Shown here: piece by piece, positions 10,488 to 21,029 of the stretch | Layout: each line of letters opens with the position of its first letter | Position numbering within the stretch: the stretch's first letter is position 1 | Source: Flammeovirgaceae bacterium | Lineage (GTDB): Bacteria; Bacteroidota; Bacteroidia; Cytophagales; Cyclobacteriaceae | Direction: 5' to 3' | DNA: 64,000 nt | Assembly: GCA_021299455.1 (NCBI GenBank) | Contig: JAJTGQ010000032.1 | Span: 1 to 64,000 of the forward strand | Made by a program: the position numbers and the translations under genes | The notes under the pieces: generated by a model | Databases searched by the model: none | What the model was told of the DNA's origin: nothing | The model's input: the letters and a program-made list of their open reading frames with translations, nothing else

Positions 10488-11918
10488 TTATCTCAGGTTA
10501 AACCGAAGTGGTACCTCTTGCCGTGAGCTATTAAACCCGTAGAGATAAACCTGTCCTTTGAATTCATTAAAGAAATCAATTACCTCTTGTGGATCTTTTA
10601 CGCGTTGACGATTAATGGAAACAATCGTATAGTTTTCAGGAAGCCCCAATCTGCTAAAAAGACCATCGCGTATTTTATTGATTTTAACACCATATTCAAC
10701 CGCCTCCAGATTGGCGCCCAACGTGCCGTCATTGAATATTTTTCGCTTCACAAGGTTGGTGTCGCCATTTTTGTTGAAAAGGGTAACAGTTGCACTCAAT
10801 TTCTTTCCATTCCGCAAATAATCAATGTTCACTTTGTCGCCCGGATAGCGATAGCTCAATTCCTCTTCGAACGCACTCTTTGAGTTGATCTCTGCTTCAT
10901 TTAGCCTTATGATGATATCTCCTTCTTGTAGCCCTGCCTTGGCAGCGGCTCCTCCTCTTGACAAATCGCCCAGTAAAACACCTTTGAATTCTTTCACGTT
11001 CACATCCAGATCATATTTTTTGGCGTTTTGGTAATCATATTCCATCACATCGCCACCAAAGATTGCTTTTTGCGGAAGGCCGTATTTAATCAAATCTTCT
11101 ACTACTTTTTTGGCAATATCCACTGGCACTGCAAACGCATAACCAGTGTAAGAACCTGTTCGCGATAAAATAGCTGTATTAATTCCAACTAAGTCGCCAT
11201 TCTTATTGACCAAAGCTCCACCGCTATTGCCAGGGTTAATGGCTGCATCTGTTTGAATAAACGATTCGATAGGGAACTTGTCTTCGACAACATTTATTCT
11301 CCTCCCCTTCGCACTCACAATACCCACCGTTACCGTTGAGGAAAGTGAGAAGGGATTTCCTACGGCAACAACCCACTCGCCCACCGCCAAAGTTTTAGAA
11401 GTTCCAAGTGTAATAGCTGGAAGATTTGTTTCTTTGATTTTCAGAACCGCCAAATCGGTTGATGGGTCTGTTCCAATTAACTCCGCATCATAGGATTTTT
11501 TGTTGTAGAGGACTTGAATTTTCTCGGCCGATTCCACCACGTGGTTGTTGGTGACGATGTATCCATCTTGCGTAAAGATGACACCCGAACCAGAGCTGAC
11601 TTGGGTTTGAGAACCTCCTCCTCCAAATAATAGATCCCAATAGGAATAGGTTGCTCCGCTCTGCGAAATACTATTGATGTATACCACGCTGGGTGTTGCT
11701 TTAGTAGCAGCAAGGCTAAAGTCCACATTATCACTAGCTGCGGCCCTGGTTGGCTCAATAATGTTGGGACGATAGATTTCTTTCGGCTCAAAATTATTCA
11801 CATTCAATTCTTGTTTCGCCTGCTGACGGGCGGTTTTCTCAGTCTGGTAGGCAAAAAAAGTATAAGCCCCGGCTAATCCTGCCAAAAATCCTACAAGTAT
11901 TGTTTTGAATGTATTCAT
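10488..11918 (-). CDS. HtrA/DegQ-type periplasmic serine protease with PDZ domains (start MNTFKTILVG)
   Basis: SGVIFTQDGYIVTNNHVV, DPSTDLAVLKI, QTDAAINPGNSGGALVN catalytic motif, PDZ downstream. Confidence 0.95.
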   Translation of the reverse strand: MNTFKTILVGFLAGLAGAYTFFAYQTEKTARQQAKQELNVNNFEPKEIYRPNIIEPTRAAASDNVDFSLAATKATPSVVYINSISQSGATYSYWDLLFGGGGSQTQVSSGSGVIFTQDGYIVTNNHVVESAEKIQVLYNKKSYDAELIGTDPSTDLAVLKIKETNLPAITLGTSKTLAVGEWVVAVGNPFSLSSTVTVGIVSAKGRRINVVEDKFPIESFIQTDAAINPGNSGGALVNKNGDLVGINTAILSRTGSYTGYAFAVPVDIAKKVVEDLIKYGLPQKAIFGGDVMEYDYQNAKKYDLDVNVKEFKGVLLGDLSRGGAAAKAGLQEGDIIIRLNEAEINSKSAFEEELSYRYPGDKVNIDYLRNGKKLSATVTLFNKNGDTNLVKRKIFNDGTLGANLEAVEYGVKINKIRDGLFSRLGLPENYTIVSINRQRVKDPQEVIDFFNEFKGQVYLYGFNSSRQEVPLRFNLR

Positions 11919-12065
11919 CTGATTCCAGTTTAGTCCGTCAACGCAAAACGATTGCTTTTGTTGAGTGGTGGTTGCGCAAATGTCGAACCAAAACCAAAAA
12001 ATGAAATTTTGGCAGTAAAAGATAGAATCCGAACCTCCATACATTTTTTTACCTTTGCGCCATCT

Positions 12066-13562
12066 ATGGGAATTCGTTCAATCCTTGCCAAACCGTTTGC
12101 CGCCTACATTGCCAAACAGACAGCTGAATGGTCATCGCAGCCAGTACAATACCAGCAAAACGTTTTCAATTATCTAATCAAAGAAGGAAAGAAATCCCTT
12201 TTTGGTAAGGATCATGGCTTTGCGGATATCCGATCGCATTCGGATTTTATTGGGAAGGTGCCCATCCGCGACTACGAAGCACTAAAACCTTATATAGAAA
12301 AGGTACTTCACGGAGAACCTGATATTCTATGGAAAGGCAAACCAGAATATTTTGCCAAAACATCAGGAACGACATCTGGCACAAAATACATTCCTATTAC
12401 CAAAGAATCTGTACCCAACCACATCAATAGTGCACGCAACGCTTTGCTCAGCTATATACACGAGACAGGGAACGCATCCTTTTTAGATGGAGGCCTGATA
12501 TTCCTTTCAGGCAGCCCGGTACTGGATGAGAAAGCAGGAATCAAAACAGGAAGACTGTCGGGCATTGTCAATCATCACGTACCCCAATATCTTAGATCGA
12601 ATCAGAAACCCAGTTATGAAACTAACTGCATCGAAGATTGGGAAGAGAAATTGGAAAAGATTATCGATGAAACGATCAATGTCGATATGTCATTAATTTC
12701 AGGCATCCCACCCTGGGCACAAATGTATTTTGATCGCATTCAGGCACGAACCGGAAAGAAGATCAAAGATGTATTTCCAAACTTCTCGATGTTTGTGTAT
12801 GGTGGTGTCAATTTTGAACCCTACCGTGCCAAATTATTTGAAACAATAGGAAAGAAGATTGATTCGATTGAAACGTACCCAGCGTCAGAAGGATTTATCG
12901 CCTACCAAGATTCGCAACATTCAGAAGGATTGCTTCTGCTGCTAAACACAGGCATCTTTTTTGAATTCGTTCCCACAGAAGAATATTTTAATGAAAAACC
13001 AAGTCGGCTTTCTATTGAAGAAGTGGAAATCGGAAAAAATTATGCGGTCATTATCAATAACAACGCGGGCTTGTGGGGCTACTCAATTGGAGATACGATA
13101 AAATTTGTTTCGAAAAATCCCTACCGTATTGTAGTGACAGGTCGGATTAAGCATTTCATTTCTGCTTTTGGTGAGCATGTGATTGGAGAAGAAGTAGAAA
13201 AAGCAATGAAGTTTACCATGCAAAAATTTCCGGAAGTTGAGTTGGTAGAATTTACTGTGGCTCCAAACGTGGCTCCGATAGAAGGTATGCCGCACCACGA
13301 ATGGTTGATTGAGTTTGCCAACAAACCAAATAACATCGAGGCATTTAGAATGGAACTAGATAGCCAACTTCGCCAATTGAATGTTTATTATGATGATCTG
13401 ATCAGTGGAAATATCCTTTCACTATTGAAAATTTCTTCATTGCGGAAAAATGGCTTCATCGATTATATGAAATCGCAAGGGAAACTAGGCGGACAGAACA
13501 AAGTACCGAGACTTTCCAACGACAGAAAGATTGCTGATGCCATGCAGCCTCTCATCGACTAA
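12066..13562 (+). CDS. GH3 auxin-responsive promoter family protein (acyl-adenylate-forming superfamily)
   Basis: FAKTSGTTSGTKYIPITKES, YPASEGFIAYQ, WGYSIGDTIKFVSKNPYRIVVTGRIKHFISAFGEHVIGEEVE; start reassigned to MGIRSILAKPF. Confidence 0.88.
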   Translation: MGIRSILAKPFAAYIAKQTAEWSSQPVQYQQNVFNYLIKEGKKSLFGKDHGFADIRSHSDFIGKVPIRDYEALKPYIEKVLHGEPDILWKGKPEYFAKTSGTTSGTKYIPITKESVPNHINSARNALLSYIHETGNASFLDGGLIFLSGSPVLDEKAGIKTGRLSGIVNHHVPQYLRSNQKPSYETNCIEDWEEKLEKIIDETINVDMSLISGIPPWAQMYFDRIQARTGKKIKDVFPNFSMFVYGGVNFEPYRAKLFETIGKKIDSIETYPASEGFIAYQDSQHSEGLLLLLNTGIFFEFVPTEEYFNEKPSRLSIEEVEIGKNYAVIINNNAGLWGYSIGDTIKFVSKNPYRIVVTGRIKHFISAFGEHVIGEEVEKAMKFTMQKFPEVELVEFTVAPNVAPIEGMPHHEWLIEFANKPNNIEAFRMELDSQLRQLNVYYDDLISGNILSLLKISSLRKNGFIDYMKSQGKLGGQNKVPRLSNDRKIADAMQPLID

Positions 13563-13581
13563 TTGGTGGTTCAACAAACGC

Positions 13582-14592
13582 ATGCCCCAGCTCACTATCC
13601 TAATGCCTGCGTTCAATGCCGCCCTTTACCTGCAAGAGGCCATTGAGAGTCTACTAGTTCAAACCTTTGTAGATTTTGAACTTTGGATTATTGACGATGG
13701 CTCCACTGATGAAACACAACGTATTGCAAAATCTTACAAGGATACACGCATCAAAATTATTACCAACCTGGTCAATCAAGGGAGAGTAAAAACCATCAAT
13801 AAACTAGTCAAGGACATTCAATCGCCCTACTTTACGATCACCGATGCGGATGATGTGTCGCACCCACAGCACCTCGAAAAACAAATAGAAATATTGAAAC
13901 AAGACCAAACCCTCATGATGTGCGGAACTTCATTTTGGGTAGTGGATGAACAGGGATATACGGTGAGAAAGTTGAAGTTATTAACCGACCTAACGGAACT
14001 GAGGGCGAAAGCACTACAGCAATCTCAATTTTTGGGGCCAACTACCGTTATGAGACAAGAGGTTCTCTCCGCTTTTCCGGACTTCTACCGTGCCTACCTT
14101 CGAGAGGAATTTGCAGACGCTGATTTGGCAACACTGATACTTGACAAATACCCAGCAACCAACATCGTTGAGCCATTGTACTATTACCGAATTCTACGAT
14201 CCTCTCTGTCCCGAAGAAATGTAACTCCGCAAAATCTCAATCTTCACCTATTGGTGGGATTCTTGTCCCAACAAAGGCGAACGAACGACCAAGACTGTCT
14301 ACAGAGAAATGCAACAGAAGAAGCAGATCGTTTTATGCATGAAATTGAAGATCCTTACAACCTTGACCCCTCTTTTTTATTTCGCCATCAGGCTTTCTTT
14401 CATTTGTATTGGGGACTAAACGATCTAGCTTTCGAGAATGGGCGGCTGGCAATTTCAAAAAGTCCTTTTCGAGCAAAGAACTGGGCTAGCTTTTTATATA
14501 TTATTTTTCGGATCGGATTGTTTTATTTAAATCGAAGCGTAAACAAAGTACACTATCGCCAGTTAATGACGACACATGAGGGAAGATCATAA
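13582..14592 (+). CDS. Family 2 glycosyltransferase (start MPQLTILMPAFNAALYLQEAIESLL)
   Basis: GT2 nucleotide-binding IIDDGSTDETQRIA and ITDADDVSHPQHLEKQI. Confidence 0.9.
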   Translation: MPQLTILMPAFNAALYLQEAIESLLVQTFVDFELWIIDDGSTDETQRIAKSYKDTRIKIITNLVNQGRVKTINKLVKDIQSPYFTITDADDVSHPQHLEKQIEILKQDQTLMMCGTSFWVVDEQGYTVRKLKLLTDLTELRAKALQQSQFLGPTTVMRQEVLSAFPDFYRAYLREEFADADLATLILDKYPATNIVEPLYYYRILRSSLSRRNVTPQNLNLHLLVGFLSQQRRTNDQDCLQRNATEEADRFMHEIEDPYNLDPSFLFRHQAFFHLYWGLNDLAFENGRLAISKSPFRAKNWASFLYIIFRIGLFYLNRSVNKVHYRQLMTTHEGRS

Positions 14593-15757
14593 AAAGCATA
14601 TTGCCATTTTAGGCTCAACTGGTTCAATTGGCACCCAAGCATTGGAAGTCATTGCTGCCCATCCAGAAAAATTTGAAGTAGAAGTGCTTACCGCACAAAA
14701 TAATGCAGATCTACTGATTGAGCAAGCCAAGAAGTTTAAGCCCAATACAGTCGTTATTGGGAACGAGGACTACTATAAGCAAGTGAAAGAGGCACTCATT
14801 CCTCTGGATATTAAAGTCTTTTCAGGTGAAAGTGCGCTCGCTTCTGTTGTTCAAATGGACACCATTGATTTAGTACTGACCGCATTAGTGGGCTATGCAG
14901 GACTTAAACCAACCATTAAAGCTATTGAAGCCGGGAAAACAATTGCACTTGCGAATAAGGAAACACTGGTAGTCGCTGGCGAACTGGTTACTCAATTAGC
15001 TCGATCAAAAGGCGTAAACATCTATCCGGTCGACTCCGAACATTCAGCTATTTTTCAATGCCTGGTGGGTGAGTTCGACAACCCTATTGAAAAAATCATT
15101 TTGACGGCATCAGGTGGCCCTTTTCGGGGAAGGAAAAAGGACGATTTGAAGAATATCACGAAAGCACAAGCACTTAAACATCCAAATTGGGTAATGGGCG
15201 CTAAAGTTACCATTGACTCTGCCTCACTGATGAATAAGGGGCTTGAAGTAATTGAGGCAAAATGGCTTTTTGGCCTACGACCTGAGCAAATTGAAGTAGT
15301 TGTACACCCGCAGTCTATCGTACATTCGTTGGTTCAATTCCGCGATAGTTCAATCAAAGCCCAACTTGGCTTACCAGACATGCGTTTGCCTATCCAATAT
15401 GCACTTGGCTATCCGGAACGCATGAATTCAGACTTCCCCCGATTCAATTTTGCCAGTTATCCCGCACTCACTTTTGAGCCACCCGATACAGAAACTTTTC
15501 GTAATCTTGCACTCGCTTTTAAAGCTATGGAGAGGGGTGGCAATATGCCTTGTGTGCTAAACGCAGCCAATGAAATAGCAGTAGAGGGGTTTTTGAATGG
15601 TAATATCGGTTTTTTGCAGTTGAGTGAAGTGGTGGAAACCTGCATGGAAAAAATCAGTTATCTCCCAAAACCAGGCCTTGAGGATTATGTTGAAACGGAT
15701 AAAGAAACAAGAAGAGTCGCGAGCAATTTTATTCACCAAAGACGATTTTCAAATTAG
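14576..15757 (+). CDS. dxr: 1-deoxy-D-xylulose 5-phosphate reductoisomerase
   Basis: IAILGSTGSIGTQALEVI, ANKETLVVAGELV, PVDSEHSAIFQCL, TIDSASLMNKGLEVIEAKWLFG. Confidence 0.97.
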   Translation: MREDHKKHIAILGSTGSIGTQALEVIAAHPEKFEVEVLTAQNNADLLIEQAKKFKPNTVVIGNEDYYKQVKEALIPLDIKVFSGESALASVVQMDTIDLVLTALVGYAGLKPTIKAIEAGKTIALANKETLVVAGELVTQLARSKGVNIYPVDSEHSAIFQCLVGEFDNPIEKIILTASGGPFRGRKKDDLKNITKAQALKHPNWVMGAKVTIDSASLMNKGLEVIEAKWLFGLRPEQIEVVVHPQSIVHSLVQFRDSSIKAQLGLPDMRLPIQYALGYPERMNSDFPRFNFASYPALTFEPPDTETFRNLALAFKAMERGGNMPCVLNAANEIAVEGFLNGNIGFLQLSEVVETCMEKISYLPKPGLEDYVETDKETRRVASNFIHQRRFSN

Positions 15758-15760
15758 ATT

Positions 15761-17179
15761 ATGGAATTAACGATTAAAATTTCTCAACTGCTTTTGAGTT
15801 TGTCAGTATTAATAGTTGTCCATGAGTGGGGTCATTACGCTTCAGCACGGCTGTTTAAAATCAAAGTTGAAAAATTCTATCTATTCTTTGACTTTTTATT
15901 TCCAATGGCAAATGTGCTCAACTTCTCTTTGTTGAAGTTTAAGAAGGGTGATACAGAATATGGTCTTGGTTGGTTCCCTCTAGGGGGCTATGTAAAAATT
16001 GCCGGGATGGTGGATGAGAGTATGGATAAAGAACAATTAAAAGCTCCTGCTGAACCTTGGGAGTTTCGTTCGAAGCCGGCCTGGCAACGATTAATTGTAA
16101 TGATGGGCGGAATTATTGTGAATGTTGTTGTAGGCGTTTTAATTTTCATCGGGATTACCTATTTTATTGGTGACACAACGCTGCCTAAAGAGTATGTAAA
16201 TCGCCATGGTGGAATTCACGCGATGGCTCTTGCTCAGCAGCTAGGCCTAAAAACCGGTGACCAGATTATTAGAATCAACGGCAATGACTATCAAAATTTT
16301 GACGACCTATTAAAACCGGGTTTTATGTTGTCCGAAAATGCCAGTTACACGGTATTGAGAGAGGGTCAAGAAGTAAAAATACCGATCCCTGGGAATTTTA
16401 TTGAAAATTTTAACTCGAAAGAAACAGCATCCAAATTCATCTCCTATCGAATACCTGCAATAGTTGGCAAAATTGAGGAAAAAGTGACTTCTGTTTACGA
16501 TGAAAAGGGCGAAGTGATAAAGGCCAAAGAATCAAATGAATCAATCGCAAAAAAAATTGGTCTAAAGGCTGGCGATAAATTCGTTGAAATAGATGGCAAG
16601 CCGATATCTTATTTTGATGAACTTTCGGAAATTGTAAAAAGCGGCCCGCGTGACTCGATTTCATTTAAAATCAAACGAGGAGATCAAATTCTGACTTTTA
16701 GTGAGTCTTTCAAAAATCAAACGATGATTGGGTTCGCTCCTAGGAACATTGGGAAGGAAGAATTTGCAGTTATCAATTATAGTCTTACAGAATCAATACC
16801 ACTTGGTACATCACGAGCCTTCGGGGTTGTGTTACTCCAAATTAAGGCCTTCGGCAAACTGTTAACAGGAAAATTGGATCCGAGGAAGTCACTCTCCGGG
16901 CCTGTTGCTCTTGTTGGGATGTTCGGTCCGGTTTGGGATTGGGAAGCCTTCTGGCGCATGACCGGGTTGCTGTCCATGGTGTTAGCTTTTATGAACTTCT
17001 TGCCGATACCCGCATTGGATGGAGGTTACGTAATGTTTTTGCTTTACGAAATGATAAGTGGTCGCGAGCCCTCTGAAAAATTCTTTGAGAACGCAATCAA
17101 AGTGGGAATGGCCATTCTACTATTGCTGATGGTCTTTGTATTTTACAACGATATCGCTAAACTTTTTACGGGCGGATAG
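15761..17179 (+). CDS. rseP: RIP metalloprotease RseP (site-2 protease family)
   Basis: VVHEWGHYASARLFKIKVEKF (HExxH), two PDZ regions, FLPIPALDGGYVMFLLYE. Confidence 0.94.
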   Translation: MELTIKISQLLLSLSVLIVVHEWGHYASARLFKIKVEKFYLFFDFLFPMANVLNFSLLKFKKGDTEYGLGWFPLGGYVKIAGMVDESMDKEQLKAPAEPWEFRSKPAWQRLIVMMGGIIVNVVVGVLIFIGITYFIGDTTLPKEYVNRHGGIHAMALAQQLGLKTGDQIIRINGNDYQNFDDLLKPGFMLSENASYTVLREGQEVKIPIPGNFIENFNSKETASKFISYRIPAIVGKIEEKVTSVYDEKGEVIKAKESNESIAKKIGLKAGDKFVEIDGKPISYFDELSEIVKSGPRDSISFKIKRGDQILTFSESFKNQTMIGFAPRNIGKEEFAVINYSLTESIPLGTSRAFGVVLLQIKAFGKLLTGKLDPRKSLSGPVALVGMFGPVWDWEAFWRMTGLLSMVLAFMNFLPIPALDGGYVMFLLYEMISGREPSEKFFENAIKVGMAILLLLMVFVFYNDIAKLFTGG

Positions 17180-17259
17180 TGCAAACGGCAAAGCCTAGTC
17201 TAAATCAGGCTGCTGATTTTACCGGTTAAAGGTTAATTTTCTACACTTAAAATTTCAAG

Positions 17260-18159
17260 TTGCAAAGAGAGAGACTAGCCATTCGAACCACCTACTTCAG
17301 TATTGCCGGTAACACCGCCATGGCCCTTCTTAAAGGGTTGGCAGGTTTTTTTGGAAACTCTTATGCGCTTATTGCGGATGCCATTGAGTCCACCACAGAT
17401 ATTTTCTCGTCTATTCTGGTATTGATTGGGTTAAAATATTCGAGCAAGCCGCCCGATAAAAATCACCCCTATGGTCATGGGCGAATTGAGCCGCTCACGA
17501 CTTTTCTGGTCGTTGGTTTTTTAATCACCTCCGCTACCATTATTGCTTATGAAAGTATTCTGCACATCGGCACGCCCCATGATTTGCCCGAGCCTTATAC
17601 ACTTTTCATTCTCGGTGCAATTATTCTTTGGAAGGAGATCAGCTACCGGCTGGTGTTGAAAAAAAGTGTTGAAACAAAAAGTTCTTCCCTCCGTGCCGAT
17701 GCGTGGCACCATCGGAGCGATGCCATCACATCGATGGCAGCCTTTGTCGGAATCTCCATTGCACTTTATTTTGGAAAGGGTTACGAATCAGCAGACGACT
17801 GGGCAGCACTGTTTGCTTCCGGTTTTATTTTGTACAATAGCTATCTCATCTTCCGACCTGCGTTAGGTGAAATTCTGGATGAGCATGTTTACGATGATCT
17901 GGTTGAGGAAATAAGAGCAATCTCACTACAGGTGAATGGAATAATTGCTACTGAAAAATGTTTCATCCGCAAAACCGGAATGAAATACCAGGTGGATTTG
18001 CATGCGATTGTGGATGGATTATTGACCGTAAAAGAAGGACACGCTATTGCCCATCAACTGAAGGACACTTTGCGTGAACAACTACCGCAACTGGGTCATG
18101 TATTGATTCACGTTGAACCGAACAACAATTCGGATAAGCCAGAAGGATTCAGTCAATAG
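17260..18159 (+). CDS. Cation diffusion facilitator family transporter (TTG start)
   Basis: ADAIESTTDIFSSILVLIGLKYSSKPPDKNHPYGHGRIEPL, DAWHHRSDAITS. Confidence 0.92.
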   Translation: MQRERLAIRTTYFSIAGNTAMALLKGLAGFFGNSYALIADAIESTTDIFSSILVLIGLKYSSKPPDKNHPYGHGRIEPLTTFLVVGFLITSATIIAYESILHIGTPHDLPEPYTLFILGAIILWKEISYRLVLKKSVETKSSSLRADAWHHRSDAITSMAAFVGISIALYFGKGYESADDWAALFASGFILYNSYLIFRPALGEILDEHVYDDLVEEIRAISLQVNGIIATEKCFIRKTGMKYQVDLHAIVDGLLTVKEGHAIAHQLKDTLREQLPQLGHVLIHVEPNNNSDKPEGFSQ

Positions 18160-18174
18160 AAAAACAAATTCACA

Positions 18175-19962
18175 CTACATCCGCTCAGGCACTTGTATCC
18201 CTAGTAGATGCATCGACCTCTTGATGACATCTGCCACCACTTTGGAAAACGCAATTCGGAATTTTAACTTGCCCGGATCGGCTTCGTTGAAAATAGGGAT
18301 CGCCTGGTAGAACTGATTATATTCTTTCGCCAATTCGTAGGCGTAGTTTGCAATCACCGAAGGTGAATATTCGCGCGAAGCTTCTTGCAGCTTGTTGTGA
18401 AAATTGTTGAGCGTGAAAATGATTTCGCGTTCAGAAGGCTCCAGTGAATTGATGTTTTTCAAATCTGAAGCTACTACTTTTATACCTAACGAGTCGGCTT
18501 TCCGCAAAATAGACTTGACCCGCGCATGGGTGTACTGAATAAACGGCCCCGTGTGACCCTGCAATTGGATCGACTCGTTCGGATCAAACATCATCCGTTT
18601 TTTAGGATCAACTTTTAGTAAAAAGAATTTCAACGCGCCTAAGCCCACCATCTCAGAAAGATTCTTGATCTCCTCTTCGCTCATTTCATCAATCTTACCT
18701 AACTCTCGCGTTTGCTTTTCTGCCTCGTCCACCATCTCTTGCATCAAGTCATCAGCGTCTACGACAGTGCCCTCGCGACTTTTCATTTTACCTGTTGGAA
18801 GGTCAACCATGCCATAACTGAGATGATAGCACTTCTCAGCCCACGAATAGCCCAACTTTTTCAAAATCAAGAACAACACCTTAAAATGATACTCTTGCTC
18901 ATTCCCCACTGTGTAAACTTGTCCTTCTATTTTAGGAAAATCGCGAAATCTTAAGATAGCGGTGCCTATGTCTTGTGTCATATACACCGAGGTGCCATCT
19001 GAACGCAATAAAACTTTCTGATCTAGGCCGTCACTTGTCAAATCAACCCAAACCGATCCGTCTTCCTTTTTATAAAACACTCCCTGCTCCACGCCCCGAA
19101 GGACTTCATCTTTTCCCAGTAAATAAGTTTGTGATTCGTAATACAATTTCTCAAAATCAACACCCATGCGCTTGTAGGTGGAGTCAAAACCTTTATACAC
19201 CCATCCATTCATGGTCTTCCACAGCTCCACCGTAGCGGAGTCATTTGCCTCCCATTGCAATAATAACCCCACCGCCTTTTGCATGATGGGTGCTTGCTTC
19301 TCCGCCTCTTCTTTCGTTAAGCCCTTACTTTCCAGTTCAGCAATCTGCGCTTTAAAATGCTTGTCGAACTCTACATAATATTTTCCTACCAATTTATCAC
19401 CCTTCAAACCAGAGCTCTCCGGTGTCTCTCTATTGCCAAATAATTGCCAGGCAGCCATACTCTTGCTGATATGTATGCCGCGGTCGTTGATGATTTGAAC
19501 TTTATGAATTTTGTAGCCTAGTGCTTTATAAATTTCAGCAACAGAATATCCCAAAAAATTATTTCTCAGGTGACCTAAGTGTAATGGCTTGTTGGTATTG
19601 GGTGATGAATACTCCACCATCATCTCTTTGCCATTATCTGGCAGTTGCCCAAAAGAAGAATTCGAATAAATCGATTCAAACACCTGCGCCCAAACGGAAT
19701 CGCTTATTGACAAATTCAAAAAGCCTTTCACCACGTTAAACGTACTAACCAAACCAGAATTGGTTTGCAAATACTCACCAATCATCGTCCCCGTTTCTTC
19801 GGGAGATTTCTTCGAGAGTTTTGTTAACGGAAAACATACCAACGTATGCGAGCCTTCGAACTCAACATTAGTCGGTTGTACCTGCACTTGCTCAACGGAT
19901 TGATTGAAAAGTGCAGTAATTGCTTTTTGGATTTCAGCTCGGAGGGTGAGGTCTAAATTCAT
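18175..19962 (-). CDS. argS: Arginyl-tRNA synthetase
   Basis: VEYSSPNTNKPLHLGHLRNNFLG (HIGH-type), KMKSREGTVVDADDLM, C-terminal DALR. Confidence 0.97.
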   Translation of the reverse strand: MNLDLTLRAEIQKAITALFNQSVEQVQVQPTNVEFEGSHTLVCFPLTKLSKKSPEETGTMIGEYLQTNSGLVSTFNVVKGFLNLSISDSVWAQVFESIYSNSSFGQLPDNGKEMMVEYSSPNTNKPLHLGHLRNNFLGYSVAEIYKALGYKIHKVQIINDRGIHISKSMAAWQLFGNRETPESSGLKGDKLVGKYYVEFDKHFKAQIAELESKGLTKEEAEKQAPIMQKAVGLLLQWEANDSATVELWKTMNGWVYKGFDSTYKRMGVDFEKLYYESQTYLLGKDEVLRGVEQGVFYKKEDGSVWVDLTSDGLDQKVLLRSDGTSVYMTQDIGTAILRFRDFPKIEGQVYTVGNEQEYHFKVLFLILKKLGYSWAEKCYHLSYGMVDLPTGKMKSREGTVVDADDLMQEMVDEAEKQTRELGKIDEMSEEEIKNLSEMVGLGALKFFLLKVDPKKRMMFDPNESIQLQGHTGPFIQYTHARVKSILRKADSLGIKVVASDLKNINSLEPSEREIIFTLNNFHNKLQEASREYSPSVIANYAYELAKEYNQFYQAIPIFNEADPGKLKFRIAFSKVVADVIKRSMHLLGIQVPERM

Positions 19963-20051
19963 TTAGTGTTGGATGTGAGATATGAGATATGAGACGTGAG
20001 ATGAACGGTAGTCGCTTTCTCAATACTCACATCTCACGACTCAATACTATT

Positions 20052-21029
20052 TTACATATCCAAAATATACGCAAACATCAAAGGTGCCACAATTGTCGCA
20101 TCGCTTTCAACAATAAACTTAGGCGTATCGATATTCAATTTGCCCCACGTTATTTTCTCGTTGGGAACAGCACCCGAATACGAACCATAGCTCGTTGTCG
20201 AGTCGCTGATCTGGCAGAAGTAACTCCAATACGGAATGCTATCTCTTTCTAAATCTTGGTGCAACATTGGCACAACACAAATTGGGAAGTCACCTGCAAT
20301 GCCACCACCAATCTGGAAGAAGCCAATGCCATCCTCGCCTGAATTTTTTGTGTACCAGTCTGCCAACCAAACCATGTACTCGATCCCGCTCTTCATCGTA
20401 CTGGCTTTCAGTTCTCCTGTGATGCAATAGGAAGCAAAAATATTTCCCATGGTGCTATCTTCCCATCCCGGTACTACCATCGGCATATTTTTTTCTGCTG
20501 CGGCAATCATCCAACTGTTTTTCGGGTCGATCTCATAATATTGTTTCAAGTCACCACTGTTGATCATGCGAAACATAAACTCGTGCGGAAACAAACGCTC
20601 GCCCTTGTCCTCGGCATCCTTCCACACTTTAAATAAATGTTTTTGCAGTCTGCGAAATGCCTCTTCTTCAGGGATGCATGTGTCCGTGACACGGTTCAAA
20701 TGGTTTTGCAACAAATCCCACTCTTGCTCGGGGGTTAGATCTCTATAATTCGGAATTCTGCGGTAGTGCGAGTGCGCCACTAGGTTCATGATGTCTTCTT
20801 CTAAGTTGGCACCCGTGCAGGAGATTATGTGCACCTTATTTTGGCGGATCATCTCAGAGAAACTGATGCCCAACTCGCCCGTGCTCATGGCGCCCGCGAG
20901 GGTCACAATCATTTTTTTGCCCTCGGCAATATGTTTTTTGTAGCCTTTCGCAGCGTCCACCAATGCGGCCGAGTTGAAGTGCAAGTAATTTTTCTCAATA
21001 AAATCGGAAATAGGGCGATTTGTGCTCAT
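20052..21029 (-). CDS. Deoxyhypusine synthase-like protein (start MSTNRPISDFIEKNY)
   Basis: MIVTLAGAMSTGELGISFSEMIRQNKVHIISCTGANLEEDIMNLVAHSHY, QIGGGIAGDFPICVVPML, SGAVPNEKITWGKLNIDTPKFIVESDATIVAPL. Confidence 0.9.
   Translation of the reverse strand: MSTNRPISDFIEKNYLHFNSAALVDAAKGYKKHIAEGKKMIVTLAGAMSTGELGISFSEMIRQNKVHIISCTGANLEEDIMNLVAHSHYRRIPNYRDLTPEQEWDLLQNHLNRVTDTCIPEEEAFRRLQKHLFKVWKDAEDKGERLFPHEFMFRMINSGDLKQYYEIDPKNSWMIAAAEKNMPMVVPGWEDSTMGNIFASYCITGELKASTMKSGIEYMVWLADWYTKNSGEDGIGFFQIGGGIAGDFPICVVPMLHQDLERDSIPYWSYFCQISDSTTSYGSYSGAVPNEKITWGKLNIDTPKFIVESDATIVAPLMFAYILDM

Noticed and set aside
19970-20045. GAGATATGAGA-rich stretch between argS and the DHS-like gene as a structured RNA
   Set aside because: Looks like simple-sequence/imperfect inverted repeat (TGAGATATGAGATATGAGA ... 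CTCACATCTCACGACTC); no evidence for a defined RNA family.
20052-21029. Initial idea that the DHS-like protein lacks the catalytic lysine (GGGVVK replaced by GGGIAG)
   Set aside because: Counting from the human C-terminus places that lysine at position 287; the catalytic Lys329 corresponds to the WGK motif, which is retained.
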